Shown here: positions 37,547 through 47,385 of the stretch, piece by piece
Layout of the letters: every line of letters starts with the position of its first letter
Numbering within the stretch: position 1 is the first letter of the stretch
DNA from: Bin80 sp965215475
Lineage (GTDB): Bacteria > Bacteroidota > Rhodothermia > Rhodothermales > Bin80
Direction: 5' to 3'
DNA length: 64,000 bases
Assembly (NCBI GenBank): GCA_965215475.1
Contig: OZ244061.1
Location: 806,001 to 870,000 of the forward strand
Translations under genes and position numbers: made by a program
Notes under the pieces: generated by a model
Databases searched by the model: none
What the model was told of the DNA's origin: nothing
The model's input: only the letters and a program-made list of their open reading frames with translations

Positions 37547-38194
37547 TCAATGTTTTAGCGTCCATTCCTGATAATTATCTCTCCATTCCAGCAATGAATC
37601 TCTCCATTCAGATGAGATATATCCTGTCTCAATTGCTACATCTAATAAGACATCAAAATCAGATAAGGTTTCCAGTGGAGTACTTTTTTTTTGGAATAAT
37701 TCTGCTACACCATCCAATTTGTACGTGAAAATTGCTAAGGTAATGACCGGCATTGAGCCAGTGACGTCCTGTATCGCTTCGGCTGCCTGGATTGATGAAA
37801 GACCCGTAGCCACGAGATCCTCAATCATCAGAACCTTACTGTTTCCTGAGAGATGCCCTTCAATCTGATTCTGATGTCCATGCCCTTTGGGTTCTGGCCG
37901 AACATAAACTAAAGGTAACGAGAGTCGCTCTGCTACCCATGCTGCGTGAGCAATTCCAGCGGTCGCCACCCCTGCCACGTAATCAAACTCATGCTTTGAT
38001 GCCTTTTCAACAAACCCATCTATCAACATACTGCGGATTTTGGGATACGAAAGCGTCCGTCGATTATCGCAATAAACGGGTGCTTTCATACCAGAAGACC
38101 AGACAAATGGCTTGCCCGAAGTGATCGTTATGGCTTTAATATCAAGCAATGCACGAGCTATTTCTCGTGCAATCAACTCAGATTGATCCTTCAT
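37547..38194 (-). CDS. pyrE: Orotate phosphoribosyltransferase
   Basis: 215 residues; converts orotate and PRPP to OMP in pyrimidine synthesis. Motifs: SGKPFVWSSGMKAPVYCDNR, YVRPEPKGHGHQNQIEG (flexible catalytic loop with K and H), and VLMIEDLVATGLSSI, the PRPP-binding signature. Lies between pgsA (13 bp) and cinA (9 bp) in one probable operon. An A9 run on the coding strand (LFQKKST) is an incidental slippage-prone site. Confidence 0.94.
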   Translation of the reverse strand: MKDQSELIAREIARALLDIKAITITSGKPFVWSSGMKAPVYCDNRRTLSYPKIRSMLIDGFVEKASKHEFDYVAGVATAGIAHAAWVAERLSLPLVYVRPEPKGHGHQNQIEGHLSGNSKVLMIEDLVATGLSSIQAAEAIQDVTGSMPVITLAIFTYKLDGVAELFQKKSTPLETLSDFDVLLDVAIETGYISSEWRDSLLEWRDNYQEWTLKH

Positions 38195-38207
38195 GAATAC
38201 GTAAATG

Positions 38208-38774
38208 TCAAGTTTTTATATATACACAGATATAAGAAAATGCAGTAAGGCAAGTTACAACAACGACCGCTATCATAGAGACATACATGAAATCTCCTTG
38301 CAGGATTGCTTGGGCAAATTCATGTGCCCCAGATAGATATTGTAGCATTAGTATAAACAGGAAGAAGCCTAAGTACGTCATTTGCATAGCGGTCTTGACC
38401 TTTGCAAATTGAATCGTTGGAAAAGATCTTCTTGTTGATTCAGCAGTCATTCGTAACCCCGTCACGAGTACATCCCTGAGTATAATCAATCCAACCGCCC
38501 ACCATGGGATTTGCTGAGGATACATCCAGGCCAATGTAAGAAAGCTTCCCAGAATAAAAATTTTATCGGCAATGGGATCAAGGTGCCGTCCTAGTCGACT
38601 ATGATTCTCTAGTACTCTTGCAGCGTATCCATCTGCAAAATCCGAAACTGCCCCAAGGACAAAAAGCACGAACGAAAGAAATGCAAACGTAAGGGATTCT
38701 CGGAAAAGACAGAGAACTAGAACCGGGGTTACCAGAATGCGAAATACTGTAATGGCATTCGGAATGAATTGCAT
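38208..38774 (-). CDS. pgsA: CDP-diacylglycerol--glycerol-3-phosphate 3-phosphatidyltransferase
   Basis: Inner-membrane enzyme that makes phosphatidylglycerophosphate. The CDP-alcohol phosphotransferase motif is complete: SDFADGYAARVLENHSRLGR followed by HLDPIADK. Several membrane helices. The ATG at 38774 (MQFIPNAITVFRILVTP) is chosen because family members start just before PN-xx-T-xx-R; a longer in-frame start at 38864 adds 30 residues with no counterpart. Confidence 0.9.
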   Translation of the reverse strand: MQFIPNAITVFRILVTPVLVLCLFRESLTFAFLSFVLFVLGAVSDFADGYAARVLENHSRLGRHLDPIADKIFILGSFLTLAWMYPQQIPWWAVGLIILRDVLVTGLRMTAESTRRSFPTIQFAKVKTAMQMTYLGFFLFILMLQYLSGAHEFAQAILQGDFMYVSMIAVVVVTCLTAFSYICVYIKT

Positions 38775-38948
38775 GACAAAACTATGCAGACAGAACCTTT
38801 CTACCGAAACAATGACAGTGCGTTCATCCTCCGACCGTTGCACAAATGTCCCATGATCTGCCATTCTGTCCGATGTGAATGATCGGCAGGATTATTGCCC
38901 ATTGGCTCCCTGTAGTACAACCTTAAAATAATTACAAACACGAATAAT

Positions 38949-40880
38949 ATGAGCAAGATTATTGGAATTGACCTAGGTACAACGAACTCGGTGGTCTCGC
39001 TATTGGAAGGTGGTGAGCCTAAAGTAATTGAAAACGCTGAAGGTGGTCGTACAACCCCGTCCGTAGTTGCATTTAAGAAAGATGGCGAGCGTCTTGCTGG
39101 TGGACCTGCAAAGCGTCAGGCCGTGACCAACGCAGAGAATACGGTTTTCTCTATTAAGCGTTTTATGGGTCGCGCCTATGATGAGGTGCCCGGCGAACTG
39201 AAAACTGTTCCATATAAGGTTGAAAAGGGAGAAAACGGAACCGCGCGTGTACGTATTGAGGAGAAACTGTACTCGCCACAGGAAATTTCAGCGATGATTC
39301 TGCAGAAGCTCAAGAATACTGCAGAAGACTATCTGGGAGAGAAAATCTCCGAGGCTGTGATCACCGTTCCGGCCTATTATAACGATGCCCAACGTAAGGC
39401 AACCAAAGAAGCGGGGAAAATTGCTGGTTTGGAGGTTCGTCGAATTATTAATGAGCCAACAGCTGCTGCACTTGCATATGGTCTTGGCAAACAGGATAAA
39501 GATCGCACCATTGCCGTCTATGACCTGGGTGGAGGTACTTACGATATCTCTATCCTGGAACTCGGTGGTGGTGTATTTGAAGTGAAGTCAACCAATGGGG
39601 ATACTCATCTTGGTGGTGATGATTTTGACCATAAACTGATTGATCACCTCGCCGACGAATTTCAAAACTCTGAAGGAGTTGATTTGCGCGCCGACAAAAT
39701 GGCATTACAACGGTTGAAAGAAGCTGCTGAAAAAGCGAAAACAGAACTCTCCAGTAGCAGTGAAACCTCTATTAATCTGCCATTCATTACGGCAACGGCA
39801 GACGGTCCCAAGCACCTGACCACCACTCTGTCGAGGGCAAAATTTGAGCAATTGATCGGCGACCTGGTTCGGCGTACAGTTACTCCAATGAAGCAGGCAT
39901 TAGAGGATGCAAAACTTACGCGTGATCAGATTGATGAAGTCATCCTGGTTGGTGGCTCTACGAGAATTCCACTTGTACAAAAAACAGTAGAAGAATTCTT
40001 TGGCAAAGCGCCGAACAAATCGGTGAACCCCGACGAAGTCGTCGCGATGGGAGCGGCGATCCAAGGTGGTGTATTATCTCAGGATATTGACGATGTTCTG
40101 TTGCTTGATGTGACCCCGCTTAACTTGGGTATTGAAACTCTTGGTGGTGTGATGACTACGCTGATTGAGTCCAATACCACGATCCCGACACGGAAACAAG
40201 AGGTATTCTCAACTGCATCTGATAATCAGCCTTCCGTTGAGATCCATGTACTTCAAGGAAACCGAGACATGGCAGTTCATAACCGGACCATCGGCAAATT
40301 CCACCTTGATGGAATTCCACCTGCAAGACGCGGTACCCCCCAAATCGAAGTAGCTTTCGATATCGATGCGGATGGCATCCTAAATGTCACGGCAAAAGAT
40401 AAAGCTACAGGCCGAGAGCAATCCATCCGGATTGAAGCATCCAGTGGGCTTTCGGAGAGTGAGATTGAGCAGATGCGCCAGCAGGCAAGAGAGAATGCAG
40501 ATGAAGACAAAAAACATCGGAAAGAGATTGAACTTCTCAACCAGGCGGACAGTCTTATCTACACCTCTAAAAATAATCTCTCGGAGTATGGAGAAAAACT
40601 CTCCGAAGATAAAAAGGCAAAGATTACCGGAGCTCTCGAGCGATTGGAAAGTTTGCATGAAGCAAAGAACTTCGATGAACTGGAAAGTGGCATTGAGCAG
40701 TTAAATGAAGCTTGGGCCGCGGCAAGCGAAGAAATTTATGCTGCCCAGCAAGCCGCAGCACAAGAAGAAGCGGCAGCCTCAGAAGAGCCCTCCACCAACG
40801 GTCAGGCCTCCACTGACGATGATGTCATTGACGATGCTGATTTTGAGATCGTTGAGGAAGAAGAACCGGAAACAAAATAA
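38949..40880 (+). CDS. dnaK: Molecular chaperone DnaK (Hsp70)
   Basis: 643 residues. ATPase: IIGIDLGTTNSVVSLLEGGE, IINEPTAAALAYGL, AVYDLGGGTYDISILELG and ILVGGSTRIPLVQ. Substrate-binding domain: LLLDVTPLNLGIETLGGV, then the helical lid and a flexible acidic tail ending EIVEEEEPETK. Full length. Transcribed alone; no grpE or dnaJ in the window and no CIRCE-like inverted repeat upstream that I can see. Confidence 0.97.
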   Translation: MSKIIGIDLGTTNSVVSLLEGGEPKVIENAEGGRTTPSVVAFKKDGERLAGGPAKRQAVTNAENTVFSIKRFMGRAYDEVPGELKTVPYKVEKGENGTARVRIEEKLYSPQEISAMILQKLKNTAEDYLGEKISEAVITVPAYYNDAQRKATKEAGKIAGLEVRRIINEPTAAALAYGLGKQDKDRTIAVYDLGGGTYDISILELGGGVFEVKSTNGDTHLGGDDFDHKLIDHLADEFQNSEGVDLRADKMALQRLKEAAEKAKTELSSSSETSINLPFITATADGPKHLTTTLSRAKFEQLIGDLVRRTVTPMKQALEDAKLTRDQIDEVILVGGSTRIPLVQKTVEEFFGKAPNKSVNPDEVVAMGAAIQGGVLSQDIDDVLLLDVTPLNLGIETLGGVMTTLIESNTTIPTRKQEVFSTASDNQPSVEIHVLQGNRDMAVHNRTIGKFHLDGIPPARRGTPQIEVAFDIDADGILNVTAKDKATGREQSIRIEASSGLSESEIEQMRQQARENADEDKKHRKEIELLNQADSLIYTSKNNLSEYGEKLSEDKKAKITGALERLESLHEAKNFDELESGIEQLNEAWAAASEEIYAAQQAAAQEEAAASEEPSTNGQASTDDDVIDDADFEIVEEEEPETK

Positions 40881-40887
40881 CTTCCAT

Positions 40888-41691
40888 TCACTCAAGGTTA
40901 AACAGTTGCCGGGCGTTCGCGCAGGTGATCTCTGCCACCTCGGCAACTGTACAACCCTTGATCTCTGCAATCTTCTGAGCAACCAGCGCTACCCAAGCTG
41001 GCTCATTCCGTTTTCCACGATGCGGGACAGGAGACATGTATGGTGCATCGGTCTCCAAGACGATTTGGCTTAGGGGAACGTCATGTATCATATCCGCTAC
41101 TCCTGAGTTCTTGAAGGTTACGGCACCTCCGACTCCGATCAGGAAGCCCAGTTTTGAAGCAGCTTCTGGGAGCCAGTTCGGCCCTGTAAAGCAATGAAAA
41201 ATTCCCCTGTATCGGGTCTTCTGATTGGAGGGTAGTTCACGTTCAAGTATTTGAACCGCATCCCGATGAGCCTGATCCCGTTGCTGTTTATCTCTCAGAT
41301 GGATGACCAGTGGCAAATTCTTCTTCATAGATAGCCGGACGTGTCGAGCAAAGAACTCTGACTGCCTCTCATCGTAATACTTATCCCAGTAATAATCAAG
41401 TCCGGACTCCCCCACTGCAATCACGTTCGGTTCATCACATAAGCGAATGATTTCGTCAAAATCGTGATCACTTGCCTCCTGAATATATGTTGGATGAATC
41501 GCAGTCATCGCATAGACCCCTTGGTACTTCGTAGATAAATCAAGTGCCTGATATACCGATTGGACATTCACAGCCGGCAAAAGTATTTGTTTGACTCCCT
41601 TCTCTTGAGCCCGCAACATGACCGCATCTAAATCCTTCTCAAAACTCTTATCATAGAGATGTGCGTGCGTATCTATCAATCTTGGGGGCAT
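40888..41691 (-). CDS. TatD-family metal-dependent hydrolase/DNase
   Basis: 267 residues from ATG 41691 (MPPRLIDTHAHLYDKSF); a longer frame to 41781 adds 30 residues that match nothing in the family. Metal ligands: DTHAHLY, GESGLDYYWDK, VIHLRD, FHCFTG and ETDAPYMSP, the full TatD set. It converges with dnaK, whose stop is 7 bp away. Confidence 0.94.
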   Translation of the reverse strand: MPPRLIDTHAHLYDKSFEKDLDAVMLRAQEKGVKQILLPAVNVQSVYQALDLSTKYQGVYAMTAIHPTYIQEASDHDFDEIIRLCDEPNVIAVGESGLDYYWDKYYDERQSEFFARHVRLSMKKNLPLVIHLRDKQQRDQAHRDAVQILERELPSNQKTRYRGIFHCFTGPNWLPEAASKLGFLIGVGGAVTFKNSGVADMIHDVPLSQIVLETDAPYMSPVPHRGKRNEPAWVALVAQKIAEIKGCTVAEVAEITCANARQLFNLE

Positions 41692-41819
41692 TTTGGAACT
41701 TGAATCCCCTTTACGGTGATATGATCGTTGTATATGATGTGAGACAAATATTGGTCTCGTGTTTTTTTCAAGATGATGCATCCTAAAACATACTGCAGTG
41801 CAGGATTTTTGGGTAATTC

Positions 41820-42067
41820 TTATACAAGAGTGCCTAATTCTTCAAGTTGTTCTATCCAATTATTAAAGTGAGGGCACTTTGCCCTGATGCCGTCTACTCC
41901 AATTTCTCCTACAATCAACTCTCCAAAAAACTCGCTTATTATAGGTCGGATACAAATCGAGTAGCCTTTTTGATGGAGCCGTCACCGGAATGTCATCAAT
42001 TAGTTCTGGGGTTTCATAACTTTGGCTCTTCATCTATTCTGTGGGGCACTTTAGTTCCGTAGTATAA
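41820..42067 (-). pseudogene. Downstream remnant of the gene split by the IS1634 pile
   Basis: Reading minus from the IS edge gives YYGTKVPHRIDEEPKL in one frame, then another frame running to a TAA at 41820 (SEFFGELIVGEIGVDGIRAK, PHFNNWIEQLEELGTLV). Frameshifts and stops separate the pieces. GTATAA at 42062-42067 matches the copy beyond the pile at 47386-47391, so this sequence was contiguous with the AAA ATPase fragment at 47386-47598. Confidence 0.45.
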
Positions 42068-42106
42068 CAAAACTTAACCCTATTTTTTTCTGAAAAAAGC
42101 ACAGAT

Positions 42107-44189
42107 CAAAACTTAACCCTATTTTTTTCTGAAAAAAGCGCAGATTTCCCGCACCATTTGGATGGATTTTTTAAAAAATGATGTTGTTCAAGGAGCAATG
42201 GCGGGAGTCTGATTCGGTTTGATGAACCGAATCAACACAGAGACTTGATCTTCAGAAGTTTGAATACTTGACGTTGGGTCGGGGTCAGTTCATTGTCCAC
42301 AAACTTCACTTCGTGATCCTCGTCGGCCTTTACGTTTAGAACGCCCGTTACACGGCATACCCCAGAGAGTTCTTCCATGATGGACTCAAAACTCTTGGGT
42401 CTTTCCGCGTCTTTGGTCTTCTTGTTGTGTGCGTTCCTGTTTGCATTCTTGGACGGCTTCACCATATTCTCTCTCTGGGCTCTTTTTGCTTCCAGATCCT
42501 CTTCGGCAAACGTGATGGGGGCAAGTTTCTTTCGTAGATGGTATTCTACATAATAGGCCAGCATACATAAGAAGACATGAGCAATGACCCGCTCGGATTT
42601 GACATGATGGATGGGGCGTACGCGCAGGGAGATGGATTTCATCACGCGGAAGGCGCGTTCTACGGTGGACAATCGTTTGTAGTCCGACACCAACTGCTCA
42701 GCGGGCTGTTTCAAGCTGGACCGGATCGCATAGCCCCCATCCAGGCGCTCGGCCCTCTGAATCGCCTCCGCATTATGGGTATACGAGAAATACCCTTCCT
42801 CGATCTCAAGGAGATAGAATTTCTTTAATTTGTGTTTCCCCAGTGCACGCTCCACGCGCATTCCAATCTTGGCCTTGTCTTTGAGTCGGCGGGGTGTACG
42901 GGTGGTTGCCGCAAGGATCTGGTCCAATTTTGCGTCGGCCTTCGCCAAAAGATCCTCACGGGTTTTCTTAGTCTTTGCCGCCTGAAAGGGGTTCCTGCAT
43001 AGCACGAGGCGTTCCTTGGGATAGAGATCGCTTTGAATCTCCACCAGATCCTGTTGGTCAAACAAGCTCATTTGCGTTTTCTCTTGCTCCACCACCTCAC
43101 GGATCTCCTGTTTTTGCATGCCCGTAATCCAATCCAACCCCACAGGGATGATCTCCTCCTGAATCTGTTTCTGCTTCAAAAGCCCGCGATCTCCGACCAA
43201 GATCACATGCTTGAACCCAAACGTATTTTGGAGCTTGGAGATCTGAGCGCCAAGGGTCTTGATATCGGGGGTATTGCCAGGAAAGACGTCTACGGAGACC
43301 GGACATCCTTCCTTATCGGTCATCAATCCATACACAATTTGTTTTTTCCCTTTTTTCTTGTCCCGGTTATAGCCATATGCTCCAAATGCATGTTTATCGC
43401 CCTCCAAGTAGCTGCTGGTCACATCATACAGCACCATTCCACCTTCGGTGAGATGGCGTTTGGCTAACTTGCATTCGATCTTGGTCTTGCAGGCGGCCAA
43501 TTCATCCATGGCCTCATAGAGATCATTCTGGTCCACATGCTTGAGGTCAAGTTCTTCATGGAGCGTTGTGATACAGCTGGTCTTGTCACTGGTCTGCAGT
43601 TTGCTGGCGGGCTTGATGACCCGGGCCGCAATCATGCCGAGAACCAATCGTCGAAAGCGCGAATTCTTTGGCGCAATGAGGGATGTCATTTTGAGATGCT
43701 TCATCATGTGTAGCACCACCGCAACATGCCCATGGTGCCGGGTACGCTGGGAGTGCAGTGCCTCCTTGAAGGACTGGATGGCATGGCCTCCCTGCAAGAG
43801 CGTTCGCAGTCCTTCGCGAATGGGTTCGGGAAGGTGCGTTACATTGGCGATGGTGTTTTTGATGGTTCGTTTGCCGTCTCGCGTGGAGGTTCGCACGAGC
43901 CAGGTGGAGGGGGAATTGCGATTCGGGATTTCGGCTAAATACATGGGCTCAAATAGGTTTGCTAAAACGTAAATATACGACATAAATTGCAATAAATAAC
44001 CCAAAATCAACAAATATTTACATGGGCGCACTTTTTAAAATGAATCTGGGGATCAAAAACGCACAAAAACATATGCTTAGCATACACAAAAAGGCAGATT
44101 CAGACCGAAAAACGGGGCGGAGGAAGGGAAAAAGAGGACGTTTTTAACCAAAAAATCCTACGTTCAGGAAAAAATAGGGTTAAGTTTTG
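42107..44189 (-). mobile_element. IS1634-type element A, complete (2083 bp)
   Basis: Complete element with CAAAACTTAACCC ends and an intact transposase. It inserted 39 bp inside the left end of element B, producing the ACAGAT 6-bp duplication on either side. It is 7 bp longer than element C because of CGGCATA near 42353, which keeps its transposase frame open to the full C-terminus. Confidence 0.88.
42232..43944 (-). CDS. IS1634-family transposase (element A, full length)
   Basis: DDE transposase of the IS1634 type, about 570 residues from MYLAEIPNRN (43944); an upstream in-frame start at 44031 lies in the element's left leader. Key segments: VLYDVTSSYLEGDKHAFGAY, GYNRDKKKGKKQIVYGL, HVILVGDRGLLKQ and the C-terminal ERAFRVMKSISLRVRPI with its glutamate. 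The C-terminal tail (LTPTQRQVFKLLKIKSLC) is complete, unlike in copies B and C. Probably the only active copy. Confidence 0.88.
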   Translation of the reverse strand: MYLAEIPNRNSPSTWLVRTSTRDGKRTIKNTIANVTHLPEPIREGLRTLLQGGHAIQSFKEALHSQRTRHHGHVAVVLHMMKHLKMTSLIAPKNSRFRRLVLGMIAARVIKPASKLQTSDKTSCITTLHEELDLKHVDQNDLYEAMDELAACKTKIECKLAKRHLTEGGMVLYDVTSSYLEGDKHAFGAYGYNRDKKKGKKQIVYGLMTDKEGCPVSVDVFPGNTPDIKTLGAQISKLQNTFGFKHVILVGDRGLLKQKQIQEEIIPVGLDWITGMQKQEIREVVEQEKTQMSLFDQQDLVEIQSDLYPKERLVLCRNPFQAAKTKKTREDLLAKADAKLDQILAATTRTPRRLKDKAKIGMRVERALGKHKLKKFYLLEIEEGYFSYTHNAEAIQRAERLDGGYAIRSSLKQPAEQLVSDYKRLSTVERAFRVMKSISLRVRPIHHVKSERVIAHVFLCMLAYYVEYHLRKKLAPITFAEEDLEAKRAQRENMVKPSKNANRNAHNKKTKDAERPKSFESIMEELSGVCRVTGVLNVKADEDHEVKFVDNELTPTQRQVFKLLKIKSLC

Positions 44190-45309
44190 ACAGATGTTCC
44201 GCATCATTTGGATGGATTTTTTTAAAAAATGATGTTGTTCAAGGAGCAACGGCGGGAGCCTCTTTCGGTTTGATGGACCGAATCAACACAGAGACTTCAT
44301 CTTTAGAAGTTGGAACACTTGACGTTGGGTCGGGGTCAGTTCATTGTCCACAAACTTCACTTCGTGATCCTCGTCGGCCTTTACGTTTAGAACGCCCGTT
44401 ACACCCCAGAGAGTTCTTCCATGATGGACTCAAAACTCTTGGGTCTTTCCGCGTCTTTGGTCTTCTTGTTGTGTGCGTTCCTCTTTGCATTCTTGACCGG
44501 CTCCACCATATTATCTCTCTGGGCTCTTTTTGCTTCCAGATCCTCTTCGGCAAACGTGATGGGGGCAAGTTTCTTTCGTAGATGGTATTCTACATAATAG
44601 GCCAGCATACATAAAAAGACATGAGCAATGACCCGCTCGGATTTGACATGATGGATGGGGCGTACGCGCAGAGAGATGGATTTCATCACGCGGAAGGCGC
44701 GCTCTACGGCGGACCGTCGTTGGTAGTCCGACACCGACTGCTCAGCGGGCTGTTTCAAGCTGGACCGGATCGCATAGACCCCATCCAGGCGCTCGGCCCT
44801 CTGAATCGCCTCCGCATTATGGGTATACGAGAAATACCCTTCCTCGATCTCAAGGAGATAGAATTTCTTTAATTTGTGTTTCCCCAGTGCACGCTCCACG
44901 CGCATTCCAATCTTGGCCTTGTCTTTGAGTCGGCGGGGTGTACGGGTGGTTGCCGCAAGGATCTGGTCCAATTTTGCGTCGGCCTTCGCCAAAAGATCCT
45001 CACGGGTTTTCTTGGTCTTTGCCGCCTGAAAGGGGTTCCTGCATAGCACGAGGCGTTCCTTGGGATAGAGATCGCTTTGAATCTCCACCAGATCCTGTTG
45101 GTCAAACAAGCTCATTTGCGTTTTCTCTTGCTCCACCACCTCACGGATCTCCTGTTTTTGCATGCCCGTAATCCAATCCAACCCCACAGGGATGATCTCC
45201 TCCTGAATCTGTTTCTGCTTCAAAAGCCCGCGATCTCCGACCAAGATCACATGCTTTAACCCAAAGGTATTCTGGAGCTTGGAGATCTGAGCGCCAAGGG
45301 TCTTGATAT
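44190..45309 (-). pseudogene. IS1634-type element B, truncated middle part
   Basis: Carries only the C-terminal half of the transposase (frame 44399-45250, from ILVGDRGLLKQ to EELSGV). Its left end was displaced to 42068-42106 by the insertion of element A. Its right part is missing because element C begins abruptly at 45310 within the same gene. Base differences (for example DYQRRSAVERAF for DYKRLSTVERAF) show it is the most diverged of the three. Inactive. Confidence 0.85.
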
Positions 45310-47385
45310 CAAAACTTAACCCTATTTTTTTCTGAAAAAAGCGCAGATTTCCCGCACCATTTGGATGGATTTTTTAAAAAATGATGTTGTTCAAGGAGCA
45401 ATGGCGGGAGTCTGATTCGGTTTGATGAACCGAATCAACACAGAGACTTGATCTTTAGAAGTTTGAATACTTGACGTCGGGTCGGGGTCAGTTCATTGTC
45501 CACAAACTTCACTTCGTGATCCTCGTCGGCCTTTACGTTTAGAACGCCCGTTACACCCCAGAGAGTTCTTCCATGATGGACTCAAAACTCTTGGGTCTTT
45601 CCGCGTCTTTGGTCTTCTTGTTGTGTGCGTTCCTGTTTGCATTCTTGGACGGCTTCACCATATTCTCTCTCTGGGCTCTTTTTGCTTCCAGATCCTCTTC
45701 GGCAAACGTGATGGGGGCAAGTTTCTTTCGTAGATGGTATTCTACATAATAGGCCAGCATACATAAGAAGACATGAGCAATGACCCGCTCGGATTTGACA
45801 TGATGGATGGGGCGTACGCGCAGGGAGATGGATTTCATCACGCGGAAGGCGCGTTCTACGGTGGACAATCGTTTGTAGTCCGACACCAACTGCTCAGCGG
45901 GCTGTTTCAAGCTGGACCGGATCGCATAGACCCCATCCAGGCGCTCGGCCCTCTGAATCGCCTCCGCATTATGGGTATACGAGAAATACCCTTCCTCGAT
46001 CTCAAGGAGATAGAATTTCTTTAATTTGTGTTTCCCCAGTGCACGCTCCACGCGCATTCCAATCTTGGCCTTGTCTTTGAGTCGGCGGGGTGTACGGGTG
46101 GTTGCCGCAAGGATCTGGTCCAATTTTGCGTCGGCCTTCGCCAAAAGATCCTCACGGGTTTTCTTGGTCTTTGCCGCCTGAAAGGGGTTCCTGCATAGCA
46201 CGAGGCGTTCCTTGGGATAGAGATCGCTTTGAATCTCCACCAGATCCTGTTGGTCAAACAAGCTCATTTGCGTTTTCTCTTGCTCCACCACCTCACGGAT
46301 CTCCTGTTTTTGCATGCCCGTAATCCAATCCAACCCCACAGGGATGATCTCCTCCTGAATCTGTTTCTGCTTCAAAAGCCCGCGATCTCCGACCAAGATC
46401 ACATGCTTTAACCCAAACGTATTTTGGAGCTTGGAGATCTGAGCGCCAAGGGTCTTGATATCGGGGGTATTGCCAGGAAAGACGTCTACGGAGACCGGAC
46501 ATCCTTCCTTATCGGTCATCAATCCATACACAATTTGTTTTTTCCCTTTTTTCTTGTCCCGGTTATAGCCATATGCTCCAAATGCATTTTTATCGCCCTC
46601 CAAGTAGCTGCTGGTCACATCATACAGCACCATTCCACCTTCGGTGAGATGGCGTTTGGCTAACTTGCATTCGATCTTGGTCTTGCAGGCGGCCAATTCA
46701 TCCATGGCCTCATAGAGATCATTCTGGTCCACATGCTTGAGGTCAAGTTCTTCATTGAGCGTTGTGATACAGCTGGTCATGTCACTGGTCTGCAGTTTGC
46801 TGGCGGGCTTGATGACCCGGGCCGCAATCATGCCGAGAACCAATCGTCGAAAGCGCGAATTCTTTGGCGCAATGAGGGATGTCATTTTGAGATGCTTCAT
46901 CATGTGTAGCACCACCGCAACATGCCCATGGTGCCGGGTACGCTGGGAGTGCAGTGCCTCCTTGAAGGACTGGATGGCATGGCCTCCCTGCAAGAGCGTT
47001 CGCAGTCCTTCGCGAATGGGTTCGGGAAGGTGCGTTACATTGGCGATGGTGTTTTTGATGGTTCGTTTGCCGTCTCGCGTGGAGGTTCGCACGAGCCAGG
47101 TGGAGGGGGAATTGCGATTCGGGATTTCGGCTAAATACATGGGCTCAAATAGGTTTGCTAAAACGTAAATATACGACATAAATTGCAATAAATAACCCAA
47201 AATCAGTAAATATTTACATGGGCGCACTTTTTAAAATGAATCTGGGGATCAAAAACGCACAAAAACATATGCTTAGCATACACAAAAAGGCAGATTCAGA
47301 CCGAAAAACGGGGCGGAGGAAGGGAAAAAGAGGACGTTTTTAACCAAAAAATCCTACGTTCAGGAAAAAATAGGGTTAAGTTTTG
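45310..47385 (-). mobile_element. IS1634-type element C (2076 bp)
   Basis: Starts CAAAACTTAACCC at 45310, inside the element B transposase gene, and ends with the complementary terminus at 47385. No matching duplication flanks its two ends; its right neighbour is the outer GTATAA. The simplest reading is insertion into B followed by recombination that removed the distal part of B. Confidence 0.82.
45551..47140 (-). CDS. IS1634-family transposase (element C, C-terminally shortened)
   Basis: Nearly identical to the element A transposase but stops at EELSGV, because the CGGCATA heptamer is absent. The resulting frameshift removes about 41 C-terminal residues. Start taken at MYLAEIPNRN (47140); the longer frame reaches 47227. 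The catalytic D/D/E segments remain, so activity is possible but doubtful. Confidence 0.82.
   Translation of the reverse strand: MYLAEIPNRNSPSTWLVRTSTRDGKRTIKNTIANVTHLPEPIREGLRTLLQGGHAIQSFKEALHSQRTRHHGHVAVVLHMMKHLKMTSLIAPKNSRFRRLVLGMIAARVIKPASKLQTSDMTSCITTLNEELDLKHVDQNDLYEAMDELAACKTKIECKLAKRHLTEGGMVLYDVTSSYLEGDKNAFGAYGYNRDKKKGKKQIVYGLMTDKEGCPVSVDVFPGNTPDIKTLGAQISKLQNTFGLKHVILVGDRGLLKQKQIQEEIIPVGLDWITGMQKQEIREVVEQEKTQMSLFDQQDLVEIQSDLYPKERLVLCRNPFQAAKTKKTREDLLAKADAKLDQILAATTRTPRRLKDKAKIGMRVERALGKHKLKKFYLLEIEEGYFSYTHNAEAIQRAERLDGVYAIRSSLKQPAEQLVSDYKRLSTVERAFRVMKSISLRVRPIHHVKSERVIAHVFLCMLAYYVEYHLRKKLAPITFAEEDLEAKRAQRENMVKPSKNANRNAHNKKTKDAERPKSFESIMEELSGV

Larger units (their letters stand above)
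42068..47385 (-). mobile_element. Nested pile of three IS1634-type elements
   Basis: The outer ends are CAAAACTTAACCCTATTTTT (42068) and its complement (ending 47385), flanked by GTATAA direct repeats (42062-42067, 47386-47391). Inside: 39 bp of the left end of element B (42068-42106), complete element A (42107-44189) flanked by ACAGAT (42101-42106 and 44190-44195), the truncated middle of element B (44190-45309), and element C (45310-47385), which supplies the outer right end. All three transposase genes read on the minus strand. Confidence 0.85.

Noticed and set aside
37684..37692. A9 run in pyrE as a phase-variation switch
   Set aside because: A runs of this length occur by chance in moderately AT-rich genomes, and pyrE is a housekeeping gene with an intact frame.
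43033..43467. Plus-strand ORFs opposite the IS1634 transposases (for example 43033-43467, 43541-43972)
   Set aside because: Antisense shadows repeated in each IS copy, with no independent support.
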